Translations under genes and position numbers: made by a program
Assembly (NCBI RefSeq): GCF_910592395.1
Contig: NC_088314.1
Coordinates: 1,116,001 to 1,180,000, forward strand
Length of the DNA: 64,000 bases
Source of the DNA: Lineus longissimus
Taxonomy: Eukaryota > Nemertea > Pilidiophora > Heteronemertea > Lineidae
Direction of reading: 5' to 3'
In this document: positions 34,860 through 51,300 of the stretch, piece after piece
Layout of the letters: each line of letters starts with the position of its first letter
Position numbering within the stretch: the first letter of the stretch is position 1
The notes under the pieces: model-generated
The model's database searches: none
Seen by the model: the letters and a program-made list of their open reading frames with translations, nothing else
What the model was told of the DNA's origin: nothing

Positions 34860-37140
34860 TGCTTCCATTTGGACCACACCTGGTCAGCTCTTAAAAAGAA
34901 CATACAAAACCACTTTAGTCCTTTGACTTGTTTGTACAAACTACTGGCACTCTTCTTTCTCTTGGATTTCTTGCTTCAGAAGCACTGCCATGCCAGCAGC
35001 ATCTCATAAATCAATTTTTAAAGAAATACTGCCCAATGCAAACAGTGGGAGTGCATTGGAAGACCAGGGTGTATGATTCAGCCATCTGGTGACCACAATT
35101 GGAATATATTATCAACGGAGATAATATACACAACAGGTTGGAATGAAAGGTCTGGAAGGGGAAGCTTAGGTGATATGAATTAACAACCGTTATCAGGCTG
35201 CCTGAAGAATATCAACTCACCACAAATTTGACTGACTTACTATACTTGGCCATCACCACATGGCCTCGGGGGTAGGACCCCAGCCCCTTACGCAGTGTGT
35301 ACAGACAGAGACACAACGCACCCAGGTTCTGGATTAGTACGAAAAATGTGTTGTTTTTGACAAGCCAACTCTGGCACAACAATCTACAGATTTATCCATC
35401 GAATTTTAGAAAAAAGTTTCATAGACTAAGAACAGGCTAGGTAGGAGAGACCTCACTGAGAGCAACGGCAATGAAATGGACAGGATGCACGCACAACACT
35501 ACCTCAAGCAAACTAGATGCACTTAGGTGAACTACTTGGCAAAGTGGCAAATGCAACAACCATCATATTTCATAACATCACTAGACCCACGGTGGTAAAA
35601 TCACAAACTATGTAAAGGAGAGGACCTTGCTTCTTTTTATAGATCTTTTTATATTTTCTTGGGTGAGTGGAGTTGATGAATGAGAAACGCATTATGTGAA
35701 CAATTTCATGCATGCATGGAATAGAATGTACACCATATCAAACAACGTACCTCATTTCCCTCATAAAGACAGCTACATGTATTCTCATTTTGCGTTTTGC
35801 TTGGTATGACCCCAAACACTAAAAATCTTTTCTTACCATACTCCTGCCGCAAGGACTCATGAGTGACTTGGGATGGTTTTCAGGAGCAACAATATTACAT
35901 GCAAAATGTATATAACTGTTGGATTGTCCCTACCAGATATCTCCAAATTGACCATGGGTGATGACATTCATGCGGATGAGGAACATTCGAACTCTCAATT
36001 TTCTCTTTAACCTTCATAATCCAAAATGTCCAGCAAATAATCCTTCAATTCAGGTAACTCTCTATATGAAGGGAAAAACTCTTGAAATATGTGACGTTTC
36101 AGGAAGAATATCAACATGTAATGACGACGGAGAGTTTACACGGAATACTCATTTGACTTCAAATCATTCATATATTCATACATTCATACATTCATACATA
36201 AATGAATATTGAATAGATGAATTTTGAAGAAAAAAATTATAAAAGTACTCATTGAAATTCACCAAGGGTTTCATCATCCTGGATTTTGTAATTTTTTGCC
36301 TGAGCGAGACAACATCTGACAGATCCTGTAGTTACAAACATGTGATGTTTACCCAGATAAAAAAATTGTTCCTCTTCTGAGGTCAATCAAGGGTTCAGTT
36401 AGTCAGACTCGGATGTCAAAATGTAGGCTGGTTCGGAAGGGTTTATTTATGTGTATAAAAGCGAATTTGCCTATTATTGAAATTCTTGCGTTTTTGTTAT
36501 CAGAAAGCCATTTGAATATCAGTATACTGGTATATTGGACCAGGTCACTCAGTAACAACGCAGTATATGGAGATAAATAAGATGCACATTTTTATACTTT
36601 TAGTTCGTACTGGTGCTGGCCTAGATGATTCACATTCCTCACATGAAATGATGAATACAATAAAACCCATGACTACATGTACGAGTCATAGAAACGTTAA
36701 TGAAAAAGACAGGCATGAGAAGGCCCACTGTACTTATGCAGTGCATCAATGCAAAACATGCTGCCAGTGTTCTTGAAATATGATTCAGATGAAGACCACA
36801 ACGGACACAGATGTAGACTCACTGACCGGTGGGCACAAAAAATTAGGTAAATGTAACATGCACATGAACAAGTGAAAGGACAGAGAGAATCTTCCTCACC
36901 AAAAATCTCAGAGGTCTACGGTCCTCCCTTGGATGATGAATATAAAATCGTTGAATTTTCGGTTTCATCCTCATTTTTAAAAACAGAGACTTTATACAAG
37001 TCAAACAAGACAGAAACACCAACCAACCTCTGTTAAACGCTCATACATGTACTCACCACTGAGGTTGATTCCCGAATGCTGTAATGTCGTCACGTCATCC
37101 AAGAGACGCTAGTCGGCACGGTCAATGTCAGGCCTCATCC
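34860..37140 (-). other. Possible unrecognised exons on the minus strand
   Basis: Several short open stretches are bounded by reasonable splice signals. One is 37057 upwards (donor cagtg|gtgagt, CRE-like tgacgtga nearby), which looks like a 5'UTR exon. Another is 36974-36900, 25 codons from an ATG to a ttg|gtgagg donor, encoding MRMKPKIQRFYIHHPRED and seven more residues. The third is 36061-36012 (RELPELKDYLLDILDYE), and the fourth is 35383-35241, which carries a hydrophobic stretch. Phases do not all join and I recognise no family. They could be alternative 5' exons of the SLC26 gene, an unknown gene, or chance. Confidence 0.22.
36165..36205. repeat. Short (cattcata)-type microsatellite
   Basis: Imperfect repeats of attcata run over about 40 bases (tcatatattcatacattcat...). 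Confidence 0.6.
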
Positions 37141-38797
37141 CTCTTTGACAATATTATCATGAACAAGCACGATAACATCCTTAGGCCTATGTCACCAACA
37201 TGATTTGTTCTCAAGGCACCAAAGGTTGTCGAGGCAACAATATATTCCTGTTTTAGACGGAAACATGGTTTTCAATAGAAGCTCAATGTTTTTATGACCT
37301 ATGTATACCCTCTAGTTTTAATTTCAAAACTTGAATCAGGAATGAGCACTGTGCGAATGCGATGCATGGGAAAACTGATCAATGTCCTATTCTACATACT
37401 GTTTTCATCACTATGATGTTTCTCAATGTCACTAAATGTCATCAGAACCAACTTTCTGCTGGACTTGGGCCAAAACACCTTTTACAATGTTCAACAATGC
37501 AAACAGAGACAAGTCATGTAAGGAAAGCAATCTTGCACACATTAACCACTCACCATGTCAGGCTCCATGGCTGCCAAGTTACCAGGATGTCCATCAACTT
37601 ATTTACACAATTCCATAAGTCTTGATGTTCAACCTGAAAATTGAAATATGCCATTCTTATTTCTATAGCAATCAAAGTTCTCACTTCAGTAAAATTGGAG
37701 CCTTTGGACAGAATAAAAGAAAAGGGTTTGCTCCATCTGTCTCTGCAGGGTGTCTTTTGTTTTCTGGACTAACACTTAAGCTTGGTTACCCCCAGCCATC
37801 TCATATGTTTTTAACACTTGGCTCGTGGCAGAGCATCTCATTCTCAAGAGGTCTCTAGCCTCAGGGAAGAATGATTATCTACGACCGTCTGTCCTAGCAC
37901 TAGCAGATGGAATTTGGCAGGACAGACTGTTGTCGAAAACTCTCTTGGAACTTCTGAGTGATGAGGTCATGCGGTCCCTTGGTTAAAATGGTCACCAGGC
38001 CAGCTGATACACACTACATCATGGTGAGTCGCCCGACTCTGGAGTCTGGTCTGGTTTCTGGTTATCCCGTACGCACTCGAAGCTCGGTCAACATTTACAT
38101 TACATATTCCAACAGCAATGCTGGACCTTCTCCAGTATAGAGTTGACCGGTCAGGTACCATGCTGTTAGTCATAGTGTTCTATGCAGAGATCTCAATGTT
38201 GTGGATTTCTTCCTTTGTTAGAGGGACCCCAGAGTTCATCTTCATGATTTCACCAACATCATGCATTTTGCATGGATGGTTTGCATGTCACCATCATCAT
38301 GCAATTCATTTCATATGTCTGATGTCATAAGTGAAGTCAAGACACAGACACACAGAGCCAGGCCCAGTGCCAGTGGTGGGTCATTGTACTACTTTTTTAA
38401 TCATGTCAAATGCGACGAGGTTTTAAACTATTGCACTAAAGGAATCTTATCTACAGAACTAAAAGAATACGAATAACCTGTACAACACTTACTAGTTGTT
38501 TTTGATAAAGAAAATAATGGATTAAATGAGCTTTTTCATCCTTTTTATCATCTATCCATCCATCATGTCCATCATCATCAACGCTGAGGGATATCCCGGG
38601 AATTCCCGCTCCTCCGTTACTAAAAATAGCTGGGTTGTTAGAAAATCCGAACCGGTGTAATAGAAGAAAATGTCCCCCTGTAAAAGTGCATAGCAAGCTA
38701 AAGGAACAAAATGGAGATGACTACCATTGCACTGCACCCTGGTGGAAGTCTCTGGAGAATTTCGAAGCTTGACCCCCAGTCAGACTCAGAGTACAAC
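37141..38797. other. Spacer without a supported gene
   Basis: Short open frames occur on both strands. One minus-strand stretch, 38677-38493, has a good acceptor and donor and 61 open codons, but it has no recognisable similarity and a second open frame overlaps it. Confidence 0.4.
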
Positions 38798-40420
38798 ACG
38801 GTACTGATTCGGCCTGGCTGTGACGGTCTCATCCATGTTTTCAACACGGTGGAGCAGCCAGGACTGATTCGGCCTGACTGTGACTGTCTCATCTCTCTCA
38901 CCATGTTAACAACTTGGCAAAGCAGCCAAGACTGAAGTGGACTGGCTGTGACCGTCTCATCTCTCTCGCCATATTGTCAACACGATGGAGCAGCCAAGAC
39001 TGATTCAGCCTGGCTGTGACTGTCTCATCTCTCTCATCATGCTGTGAACACAGTGGAGCAGCCAGGACTGATTTGGACTGGCTGTGACTGTCTCATCTCT
39101 CTCACCATGTTGTCAACACGGTGGAGCAGCCAAGACTGATTCAGCCTGGCTGTGACTGTCTCATCTCTCTCATCATGGTGCCAACACGGTGGAGCAGCAA
39201 AGACTGATTCGGCCTGGCTGTGACTGTCTCATCTCTCTCATCATGGTGCCAACACAGTGGAGGGGCAAAGACTGATTTGGACAGCTGGTTGTGACCGTCT
39301 CATCTCTCTCATCATGATGTCAACACGATCGAGCAGCCAGGACTGATTCGGCCTGGCTGTGACCGTCTCATCTCTCTAACCATAATGACAACTTGGCAGA
39401 GCAGCAAAGACTGATTTGGCCTTACGGCTGTGATCGTCTCATCTCTCTCACCTTGTCAACAAGATCGAGCATCCAGGACTGATTCGGCCTGGCTGTGACT
39501 GTCTCATCTCTCTCGCCATGTTAACAACTTGGCAGAGCAGCCAAGACTGATGTGGCCTGGCTGTAACTGTCTCATCTCTCTCGTCATGTTGTCAACACGG
39601 TGGAGCAGCAAAGACTGATTTGGCCTGGCTTTGACCGTCTCATCTCTCTCACCATAATCATTGTGAAAACATTCGAGCAGCCAGGACTGATGTGGCCTGG
39701 CTGTGACTGCCTCATCTCTCTCATCATGTTGTCAACACGGTGGAGCAGCAAAGACTGATTTGGACTGGCTTTGACCGTCTCATCTCTCTCACCATAATCA
39801 TTGTCAAAACATTCGAGCAGCCAGGACTGATGTGGCCTGGCTGTGACTGTCTCATCTCTCTCATCATGTTGACAACTTGGCAGAGCAGCCAGGACTGATT
39901 CGGCCTGGCTGTGACTGTCTCATCTCTCTCACCATGTTGACAACTTGGCAGAGCAGCCAAGTCTAATTTGGCCTGGCTGTGACTGTCTCATCTCTCTCAC
40001 CATGTTGACAACACGGTGGAGCAGCCAGGACTGATTCAGCCTGGCTGTGACTGTCTCATCTCTCTCACCATGTTGACAACTTGGCAGAGCAGCCAACAAG
40101 ACTGATGTGGCTTGGCTGTGACTGTCTCATCTATCTCATCATGGTGCCAACACAGTGGAGCAGCAAAGACCGATTTGGCCTGGCTGTGACTGTCTCATCT
40201 CTCTCACCATGTTGTCAACACAGTGGAGCAGTCAGAACTGATTCGGCCTGGCTGTGACTGTCTCATCTCTCTCATCATGTTGTCAACACGGTGGAGAAGC
40301 CAGGACTGATTTTGACTGGCTGTGACTGTCTCATCTCTCTCATCATGTTGTCAACACGGTGGAGCAGCCAGGACTGATTCGGCCTGACTGTGACTGTCTC
40401 ATCTCTCTCAACTATCTTTG
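38798..40420. repeat. 68-bp minisatellite, 24 copies
   Basis: The anchor gtctcatc(tctctc) occurs 24 times from 38826 to 40396. Spacing is 68 bases in most units, with 60, 65, 71 and 72 in a few. The unit is roughly: caacacggtggagcagccag, then gactgattcggcctggctgt, then gactgtctcatctctctcac, then catgttgt. Copies differ at scattered positions. It lies about 1 kb beyond the brambleberry stop codon and codes for nothing conserved. Confidence 0.95.
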
Positions 40421-40715
40421 ATCTCTGTGTTTTGGCACAACAGTGATCAACAGACAATCAAAGCCAAAAATCTTTTTTAAGGACAAATATTTTACTTAAA
40501 AATAACAAATTCTTCAAACTATTATGTACAAATATAATAAAACTCCCTTTAGAAAAAGTTCCCTATTGACATACAATGTATACCTATACGTGGAAAAGTT
40601 TCGACACCATGCGTTAAAAAGTTCTTAAAGCGAAAGAAACAAAGATATAAATACTACAAAAGCAATATTTAAAGCATCTGTGTACAAAGTACTAAATTAA
40701 ACACAGAATTTTTTT

Positions 40716-40728
40716 GGGGGGGGGGGGG
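40716..40728. repeat. Poly-G run of 13
   Basis: Seven T are followed by 13 G at 40716-40728. It is a mutable homopolymer, and the exact length may be unreliable. Confidence 0.7.
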
Positions 40729-41432
40729 TGTGTCTTATTTACAGCTTTGACTGGGTGTGGAAATCTATCTCATACAAATAGTGGATATATTTACAGTGTA
40801 GAGTAATCAGAAAGCCTCTTAGCGCATTCAATACATAATATTCTTTAAAATGAAGCAGTGAACTGAAAAGCGGTAGAAGTTCCCTAAAGGTACTCGTCTC
40901 ATAACAATCTTTAGCCAAGCAGCATCGGGTAAAGACCGGGTCGATATATAGTTCTGTTCAGTTAAACTTGTTCTTCAATTTTCATCACTCAAAGTCAACT
41001 GTACATACACTAAGAATCAAGTTGAAACGAACATTACAATGAAATATCAAACACATCAGACAATTATTGTAGAAAATACAAAGCAAAGCAATAATCTCTG
41101 CTCATTGAATGTAGTCTGACAGTAAACTGACAGTGGCTTCTGCCACTTCATGACAGCAAGAAGCAAGCATAGACTTAAAATATACATAACAATACTTCAC
41201 CAAAATATATACAGATCAGTAATCAATTGTTTCCAGAAATGATTTACATAAATTTGCCTGAAATGTGTAATAGTACTGGTTCCTGTAACAGATTGAACAT
41301 GGCAAAAGGGGGTGGGGTGCGCACGCCTCTTGCATCACATCCTAAACACGCCACATCATCTCAAGTGCCAGCAGGTGCATCCTGGCCAGGCCCATAGAGA
41401 CTTAGAACATTTCCTCCGGAATAAAATGGAAC
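40729..41432. other. Probable brambleberry 3'UTR
   Basis: This AT-rich stretch runs directly downstream of the brambleberry stop codon, with no other coding signal. I found no convincing polyadenylation signal. Confidence 0.4.
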
Positions 41433-44400
41433 TCATTCAAGTCCATCACCAGATCTTCTCTCAACAGAGTAGGTCTGATCCAGAGTGTTACGTTGTATCG
41501 TCCTCTCAGCAAGCTGTTGGACTTTCCTTGCAAAGCTTCTTGGTGATTCTCTCCCAAGCATCGGGTTCTGGCCGTAAGATTGGAGACTTCGTCGACGCAG
41601 GTTGTAGTGGTTCAGACCAGGTCGTTCAGTCTGAAAGACATGATACCGGAATACATTACATGTATTCAAAGTTGTTGATCGAACTGATGATTCTGCATTT
41701 GCAGTACCCAAATGATGAAAGAGAAAACCTATAATGATGTATTGTCAGGCAAACTACATTTGAGGAAATCTTAAAATCATCTCAACACATGATTTTTAGG
41801 ATCAAAATGTGAAACATTTGTGCTCTAAACGATAGTTGTAGCCCGACTTCACATCAGCCAGGTTCGCAAAATATATTAATAGAATCATTCACTCAATCAC
41901 AGCTAGAAACACCAGCAGCAACATTCAGCCCAGCAGACTTATCAGTAAGTCTTTGACCGTGTGCTTTGAAAGGTTACATAAAAATCACTGTCAACTATTG
42001 CTACTCACTCCAGAAATATCTGTCTTCCTTCGTCTTCCTTTCTTCCCTGTCGAATCGGTCCGCTCTCCTGAGGCTGGCTTCGGAGGTGTTGCATCACTTA
42101 GCCATGATGACACACACATTCCCTTGAGCGGTGTAGCCTGGCAAAGATCACGTAGCTCCTCTAGCAAACTTGGAGTACCGGACCGACTGGATGCACCAGA
42201 CACTGGAAATGAATATTGAATTTTAAAACAAGTAAGGATTTCCAAAGATTTTTGAATTTCAAAGAATCATTGATAGAAGCTTTTTCTCCAGAAAAAGATT
42301 TATCAGAGTGAATTTCTGATTTAATAGACCACTCTTAATCTTTTGACGGAAGAAATTCTGAATATAAACATCATTATGATGCAGGTGCTACCACTTTCAT
42401 AATGTAGTGAAGGCACATGATTGATATCAACACATGGTCTTCACCTGTCACAAAACTATCTTCTTCACTGACGTCATCAGGCTGTATGTAAGTGTGGTCA
42501 CTGTCTGTATCAAATGATGTGTCTGGACTGGAACCATGTGGGGCTGTAAAAGAAGCATCAGAAGTTCAATTGAATTCAGAATAGCACAAAGAGACCTCAT
42601 TCTCACATGGCATACTGGTTACTCGGTTCTCTCCTGTCCTGGTCCTTGCATGTCAAAATATGACTGACCAAGATCAAAGTACTTATAATTTGAGCAACAA
42701 ACCTGGGTAGCATATAGATGTCTGCGATGGATCTGGAACAGGTAGAATGCCCTGCTTGATCATCTCAATCTTCTTCTCCCCATGATCACATAACATCATC
42801 TCAGACTCTTTCTGTGGCCCTGGAAAAGGTTTGGCAAAACATCATCAGAGTGAAGAATTCACTTCCCAAATGACTATGATTCGTGACACTATATGTTGAG
42901 GTACACATTTCAGCCTATGCATCCTGGGGCCTCATTCAAGCCATGTCATTTCCTGTAGTAACCACAGATGCCAATTCTCCTTGTTAAAACATAAAACTGT
43001 GTTGATTGATTGATTGATGAGCGAGTTATAAAACTAAAAGCTTTTTGAGACATGGGTTTATCTCAGATAAGAACCATATTTTGAGGAAAATCTCACTTTC
43101 AGCCTTTCAGGGCAAGCTGATACGATATTCATACTTACCAACCAAACCACAGAAGAATGAGATAAACTTACTGTAAGGAAGACCTACTGCTATCCCTGAA
43201 TCGACAGATCTACGTATCTCATAAATTTGCTGACGTATTTCTACCAGATGTTGGTTGTTGATCTTATTCAAGTCTTTGTAAGTGTAGCCAAACTTTGCCA
43301 GGAGGGCGACAGCAGCAAACCAAAACATCTTGCGACACAACCACAGTCTCTCATACAGGATACTCTATAAAGAACAAAAAGATACCAAATTTGGTTCATC
43401 ATTCACATATCAGAGCCAGAGGAACCTAATTATAGACAGAATCAGTCATAAGATGATTTACAATTACATTTGCACATATTCATGCAAAATGTACTTATAT
43501 CATAACAACATGGCACTATACCATATTGTGGAAGAGGAATTTTATCTGAGTTGTCTCAAAAACAAATGAGGCAAAATAATGGACTTCACTATCTAGATTA
43601 TGCTTTTCCAAAAATGATCACAGAGATCTTAAATAGAGAGATTTATGTCCACAGACTTACATTTGTATCATTGACACTAATATGAGAATCCAAGCCACAC
43701 CATGACACAATCATCCTCTCAACAAATATGTCAGCTGTCATCAGAAGGAACAACCAAAATCTTGCTCCACTCGTTCGAGGTGTTGATGTTATCAAATAAC
43801 TGATGGCAATTGACAACACATAGAATATTAATGAATATAAACTGGTGAATTCTCCAAGGACAAGATTTTGAAGACTGCTAACTCGGTCAAAGACATCAGT
43901 GATGAGTAAGCGTTGCTCTTTTGTTGTCTTCTTATACTCATCAAAGATTGCTTTGACGCCAGATGTAGAACTCTCTAAGACTCTTTCCAACTGATCTCCA
44001 CTCTTCAATATCTTATCTTGATTTTTCAGTGATTCATTTTGCCGTTTCAAAAGCACTTCCTGCTGTTCACTGCTTTCCAAAAGCCTTTTGGCAGTGTCAG
44101 AGGATGCTGTGGCTAGACGTGATATTGTGTCCTCTGTTTTATCATGCCAAATTTGTAGCTGGAGAAACGAACACATATTCTGCGTGTGTATGAAATAGTT
44201 ATTGTGCAACTGAATGAGCGAATTATCAAAGTCCCTGGTGCAGTCCATATAATGTGGTTTATGGCAAATAAGGCTTTCCTTTCCTGTACTCAGTAAAAAA
44301 CAATTGAGAAAGGAGATGGCGAGCGTATGTTGCGTTTCATCGGTGAGCTGCTGACAGCCTTCCTCCAACTGTGACAGAGCATTCTTCCAACACTGGCCAT

Positions 44401-44626
44401 ATTCAGGTATTCTTGACTTCGATTCCCGTAGTGCACGTTGATAAGCCTCTCTTCCTCTCTCTATCGACTCTTCACTTGGTTGGCTGGCTCCAAACACCGT
44501 GGCTGCACAAAATGCATTGCACAAAATGAGCAAAGACAAATGGCCAACACAAAGCATCTTTCTAGGGTTTTTGCCATCAAAATGGTAAAATTCTAACGTT
44601 CTAGATATTGGTATCTTCATTTTCAT
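41433..44626 (-). CDS. bmb: Brambleberry-like nuclear fusion protein (KAR5/GEX1 family), 6 exons
   Basis: Brambleberry is a nuclear-envelope protein needed in zebrafish for fusion of chromosome-bearing micronuclei (karyomeres). It belongs to the KAR5/Tht1/GEX1 family of nuclear fusion proteins. Exons: 44626-43661, 43364-43172, 42819-42703, 42543-42445, 42202-42009, 41630-41433; total 1767 nt (588 residues). An N-terminal signal sequence (LCVGHLSLLILCNAFCAA) is followed by a cysteine-rich domain (YGQCWKNALSQLEEGC, FLNCF, ICHKPHYMDC). A long coiled coil (residues about 160-250) comes next, then two or three membrane segments (SLYSLIFYVLSIAISYLI, FWLFLLMTADIFV, KMFWFAAVALLAKF). The tail is Ser/Pro/Arg-rich with YNLRRRSLQ. 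Translation might instead begin at the Met just before LCVGHL (44557 region), which would give a cleaner signal peptide. The gene is divergent to TRMU. Confidence 0.9.
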
Positions 44627-45318
44627 TTTCTATAGCACGGGTTTTTGCAGAGGTAGCATAGTAGAGAGATGACACATGAGAGGCTTTATGAACGAAAATT
44701 TAGAGATTTAAAATTGGTGACCAGAAAACTGTAGACGGAAGTGTAAAAAGGCATGCGCGTAGAATGGATTTTAAATTTTTAACCAATCAGATTGGAGAAT
44801 TTGAGTTGGGTACGACAGTTGTAATCCTTTCACCAAATAATGAAAATTACGAAATTGCTCATTTTGAAAATATTTTACCTTCAAATGTGCAATGTTACGC
44901 ACAACCTAACATGAAAATGTTACCTTTATGTATAGAAGTTGTGGTCTAAGTGTATGTGTACCTTTTTTGTAGACGGGTTCATCTGCATTTCTCTGTAATC
45001 TGAAGGGTGAAATGAAGGGTGCATGATACTCATACTGATAGGCCTAGCTGTACTACAGCCTACAGAGAGATGTACAGTCAATACTGCCAACAGGAGTTGA
45101 GGAAATAAATATACAGCCACGGTAGTCCTAACTGTACTCTACCTGCAGCCAATTTCAGCATCGGGTAGACTGTAGTCAGTGCAAGCCATTAAGAGTGGGG
45201 TTTGAACCTCGTTTCCAGAGACCAAGTCCAATGCATGTGCCAATGTCCGTGTATGGCTTCAGAATGATGTTGAAACCATCCTGATAGACTGGCTTGGTTG
45301 TTTTTCAGATATCTTAAA
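44627..45318. promoter_or_regulatory. Brambleberry/TRMU divergent promoter region
   Basis: 692 bases separate the two start codons. A TRMU 5'UTR intron probably ends at 45308 (tttttcag just before the start region). A 61-codon open frame at 44764-44949 (+) has no recognised similarity and may be an upstream ORF or chance. Confidence 0.45.
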
Positions 45319-48359
<3,041 letters not shown>

Positions 48360-51300
48360 CAATTGTACCAGGTTACCCCTGGTATATTGTTTTAGGAGTT
48401 CCAATTCAAGTTGTGATAAATACGAGTGCAGCCTGTATATTAGAAAAAACCTCTTCTTTGGCTCACCGTTAGGGGAGTCTATACAATAGCCCTGTGTCCG
48501 TCGTCCGTTGTCGTCGTCGTATCCTGTGGCACGTAGAAATAACCGAGTTGTTGTACACTCCTGTCATTGTCTTGTCTATTTATGTTAATTTCAATAATTA
48601 CATTAAAATCCTTGTTTCATTTGACATGTCATTTTTCTTTGAGTTGTGTTGAGTGCAGAGGATTTGCTCATGTTTGAACGATACTTCTATTGACAGTTGA
48701 TATCTGTTGTATCCATTGCTGGACGAGTATCTAGGTCTTCGTAGATTATGGGATTGCACCATTCTCCACTCTTGGCTTCCAGCAGTTGGGACCGGTATTT
48801 TCAGTTCTGTGGTTAAATATTACATTGGGCAACTCAAGTTTGTTGCCGCCCCCAAGTGTAAACTCCTGTCGTCTCACGGATCAATTGGCACATTCAATGA
48901 AGGAATTCTGTCAGGACTTCATTCTCATAATGAACGGAGTTGCCAATTGGAGTTGCCGACTGGAGGTGTCCACAGAATTCATGGGGCAAACTCGGAGGCT
49001 TCCCCGCAGTGAATTCTCATGCAAATTAGTTACATAACTGAAAAAATGTAACATGCACAACTTCAACCATGGCTCTATGTTGTATATCAACTGGGGAGGA
49101 CCATGTTCTTCAGAAATGACTTCTGCCAATGAGGCAGTTGACTGGCATGGTCCTTCCCTCCAATGGAGACACACACCCAGTCCTAGAAACTCTGCTGCCG
49201 AGGCACAGGTTGTGTCTGTCCTCAATGACAACATAACAATCAACTGAGACAGGTTGTGCCAGTCATTAGTGAACATCCCATCAACTGGCCCCTATCTATT
49301 TTTGGGCATGTCTTACATTGGACTATTGGTTGCCTACCATTTGTAATGGGGGATGCCATATGTTCACACAGGCTTTGCCTACCCTGGGCACTATCAGTTG
49401 ATTGAACGAAGTCCACTAAGACAGAACACTGACAGTGAGTCAGCATGTCTGCAGAGGGAATTGAAACAATATTCCCACACTGAATTTGACAAGACAATAT
49501 CACAACCAGTCCAGCGAAGAGAGGACAAACGTGAATATTTTGCTCTTCAGCGATTTAATAAAATCATTACTATGAGATATACAGGATCCTTTACAATAAT
49601 TTGTTACAAAGTTACCAGAGGCATTTACATATACAACCAAAGAAATGAACAAATGTGGAGAAACATGAAATATAGTGAAACGAATTTTAGGTCACATATG
49701 ATGAATTCACAGTTATGTTTATCCGGGTGACAATAATCGGTAATGGTTTCCACAAGGTACCCATATACAAACAACAAAATGAATAACTTCTAGTTTCTTT
49801 GTTCAATTCTTTGGTCCATTTAAACTGCATCTGCCTCAAACTGTGACATGCTCCTTACAATGAATTGGCCCCTTCATTAGATCACTGTATAGGTTTGGAG
49901 AAGGCTGACAAGAGTGGGCACTACTAGATAACTCATGTCCGGTATGTGAGGGACATGACATGACATTGTCAGCCACGTTCAAAAGGATTAGCATTGAAAG
50001 GAATGATGCTCTGACATCTTCATAGTATAGACTGCAACTTGAAATGGGCAACTCAGGACATTCCAAATGTAAAGACACAAAATCCACCTGCCTATCTTAC
50101 CACAACCACTGTAGTAAACTCCGTATTGAACTTTGCAAACATTGTTTGACTTGTACTCCCTTAACGGGGTAGAGAAACCTGTGTTATCATTTTCCTGAAC
50201 TCCTAACAGGAAACCTGGTCAATAAGAGTGAAAACTGTCTATGTTCACTTTATACAAATAATGCCGGTGCTAGACATCTATATTCTTTTGTGATTTACTA
50301 TATACAGCATACAATGAGCAGATGATAGACACAACCCCACAACAAGAGAACACAGCTTTTTCTTTTACTGATCATGGTTGGGGAGGGCTGTGCCCATCAC
50401 AGTAGCACAAAAGCTTCCTCATCACTTTATCTGCCAAATACATCTGTCCATAAATCTATCAATTAGTAGACCATGATCAGATTTAACACCATTTCCAAGA
50501 AATGTTCGACTTCATCACGGCAAAACCACACTGACGAAATGTCATTCTGAATAGTCTTCTTTACCTGGCTTAAACGACAAGTCAAGCTCTAAGAGTCATC
50601 TGCGATAGCATCACTTTCGGTTCTACCAGCAAGACCTCAAGTTAAGCATACTTTCTTTCTCAGCCTAAGATGCATGGCTGAGAATATCATCATTTGTTAG
50701 ATAAGTGCATAGTTTCCCATAACTTGTATTATGATTGACCCATGCTACCAAAGCAGAGATCATGTTTGCCTGCTCAATCAAAGGGAGAAGTGTGATCTTC
50801 GATCTCGTAATTGCCCCGTTTCTAATGTGAAGCAATAAACCGTAACCATGCCCAACCAAGATTCCCACCGCATATTTGGTCTAACAGCAGGTCATAAGCA
50901 AAACACGACGTGCGGTAAACGTGCAAAAAGCACTACGGAAGCAACCTGCTTCCCAATTGTCAACAATTTATACATTACAATGTACAGAAGTATTTAGCAT
51001 AATCAAATGAAGTATAATACATGTGAATTTATACAACGCTTGTACAATTCTTGCTTAAATGAGCCAAAGTGGACACTCACAGGACTGAAACTCTCGCTTT
51101 GGTACCAAAGATCCCAAGATTAAATGAAGTCCTAATTCCAGGGTGAAATGGTTGGATGTAGTGGGGTGGGATGCAGCAATTGCAGGTGTTGATGGAGCCT
51201 GAGGTTGCTGCTGCAGACTGGAAACAATTGATGACATCACGTTGAATAGAAAGATAGAGTCCTGAGAGTGTCCACTTGGACATGTCTGAAGAGATCAGCC

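Noticed and set aside
38493-38677. Minus-strand segment with good acceptor and donor and 61 open codons
   Set aside because: It has no similarity to a known protein, an overlapping alternative frame is also open, and no partner exon was found.
38798-40420. CRISPR-like or coding reading of the 68-bp repeat, including open frames at 38711-38935 and 39724-39960
   Set aside because: There are no repeat/spacer alternations. The open frames are short by-products of the repeat and are broken in neighbouring units.
44764-44949. 61-codon open frame between brambleberry and TRMU
   Set aside because: No similarity and no splice connection to TRMU. It may be an upstream ORF but cannot be supported.
51055-51283. 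Minus-strand open frames near 51 kb (Gln/Pro/Thr-rich)
   Set aside because: They are short, low-complexity and downstream of the CAPZA stop codon; most likely 3'UTR or spacer.
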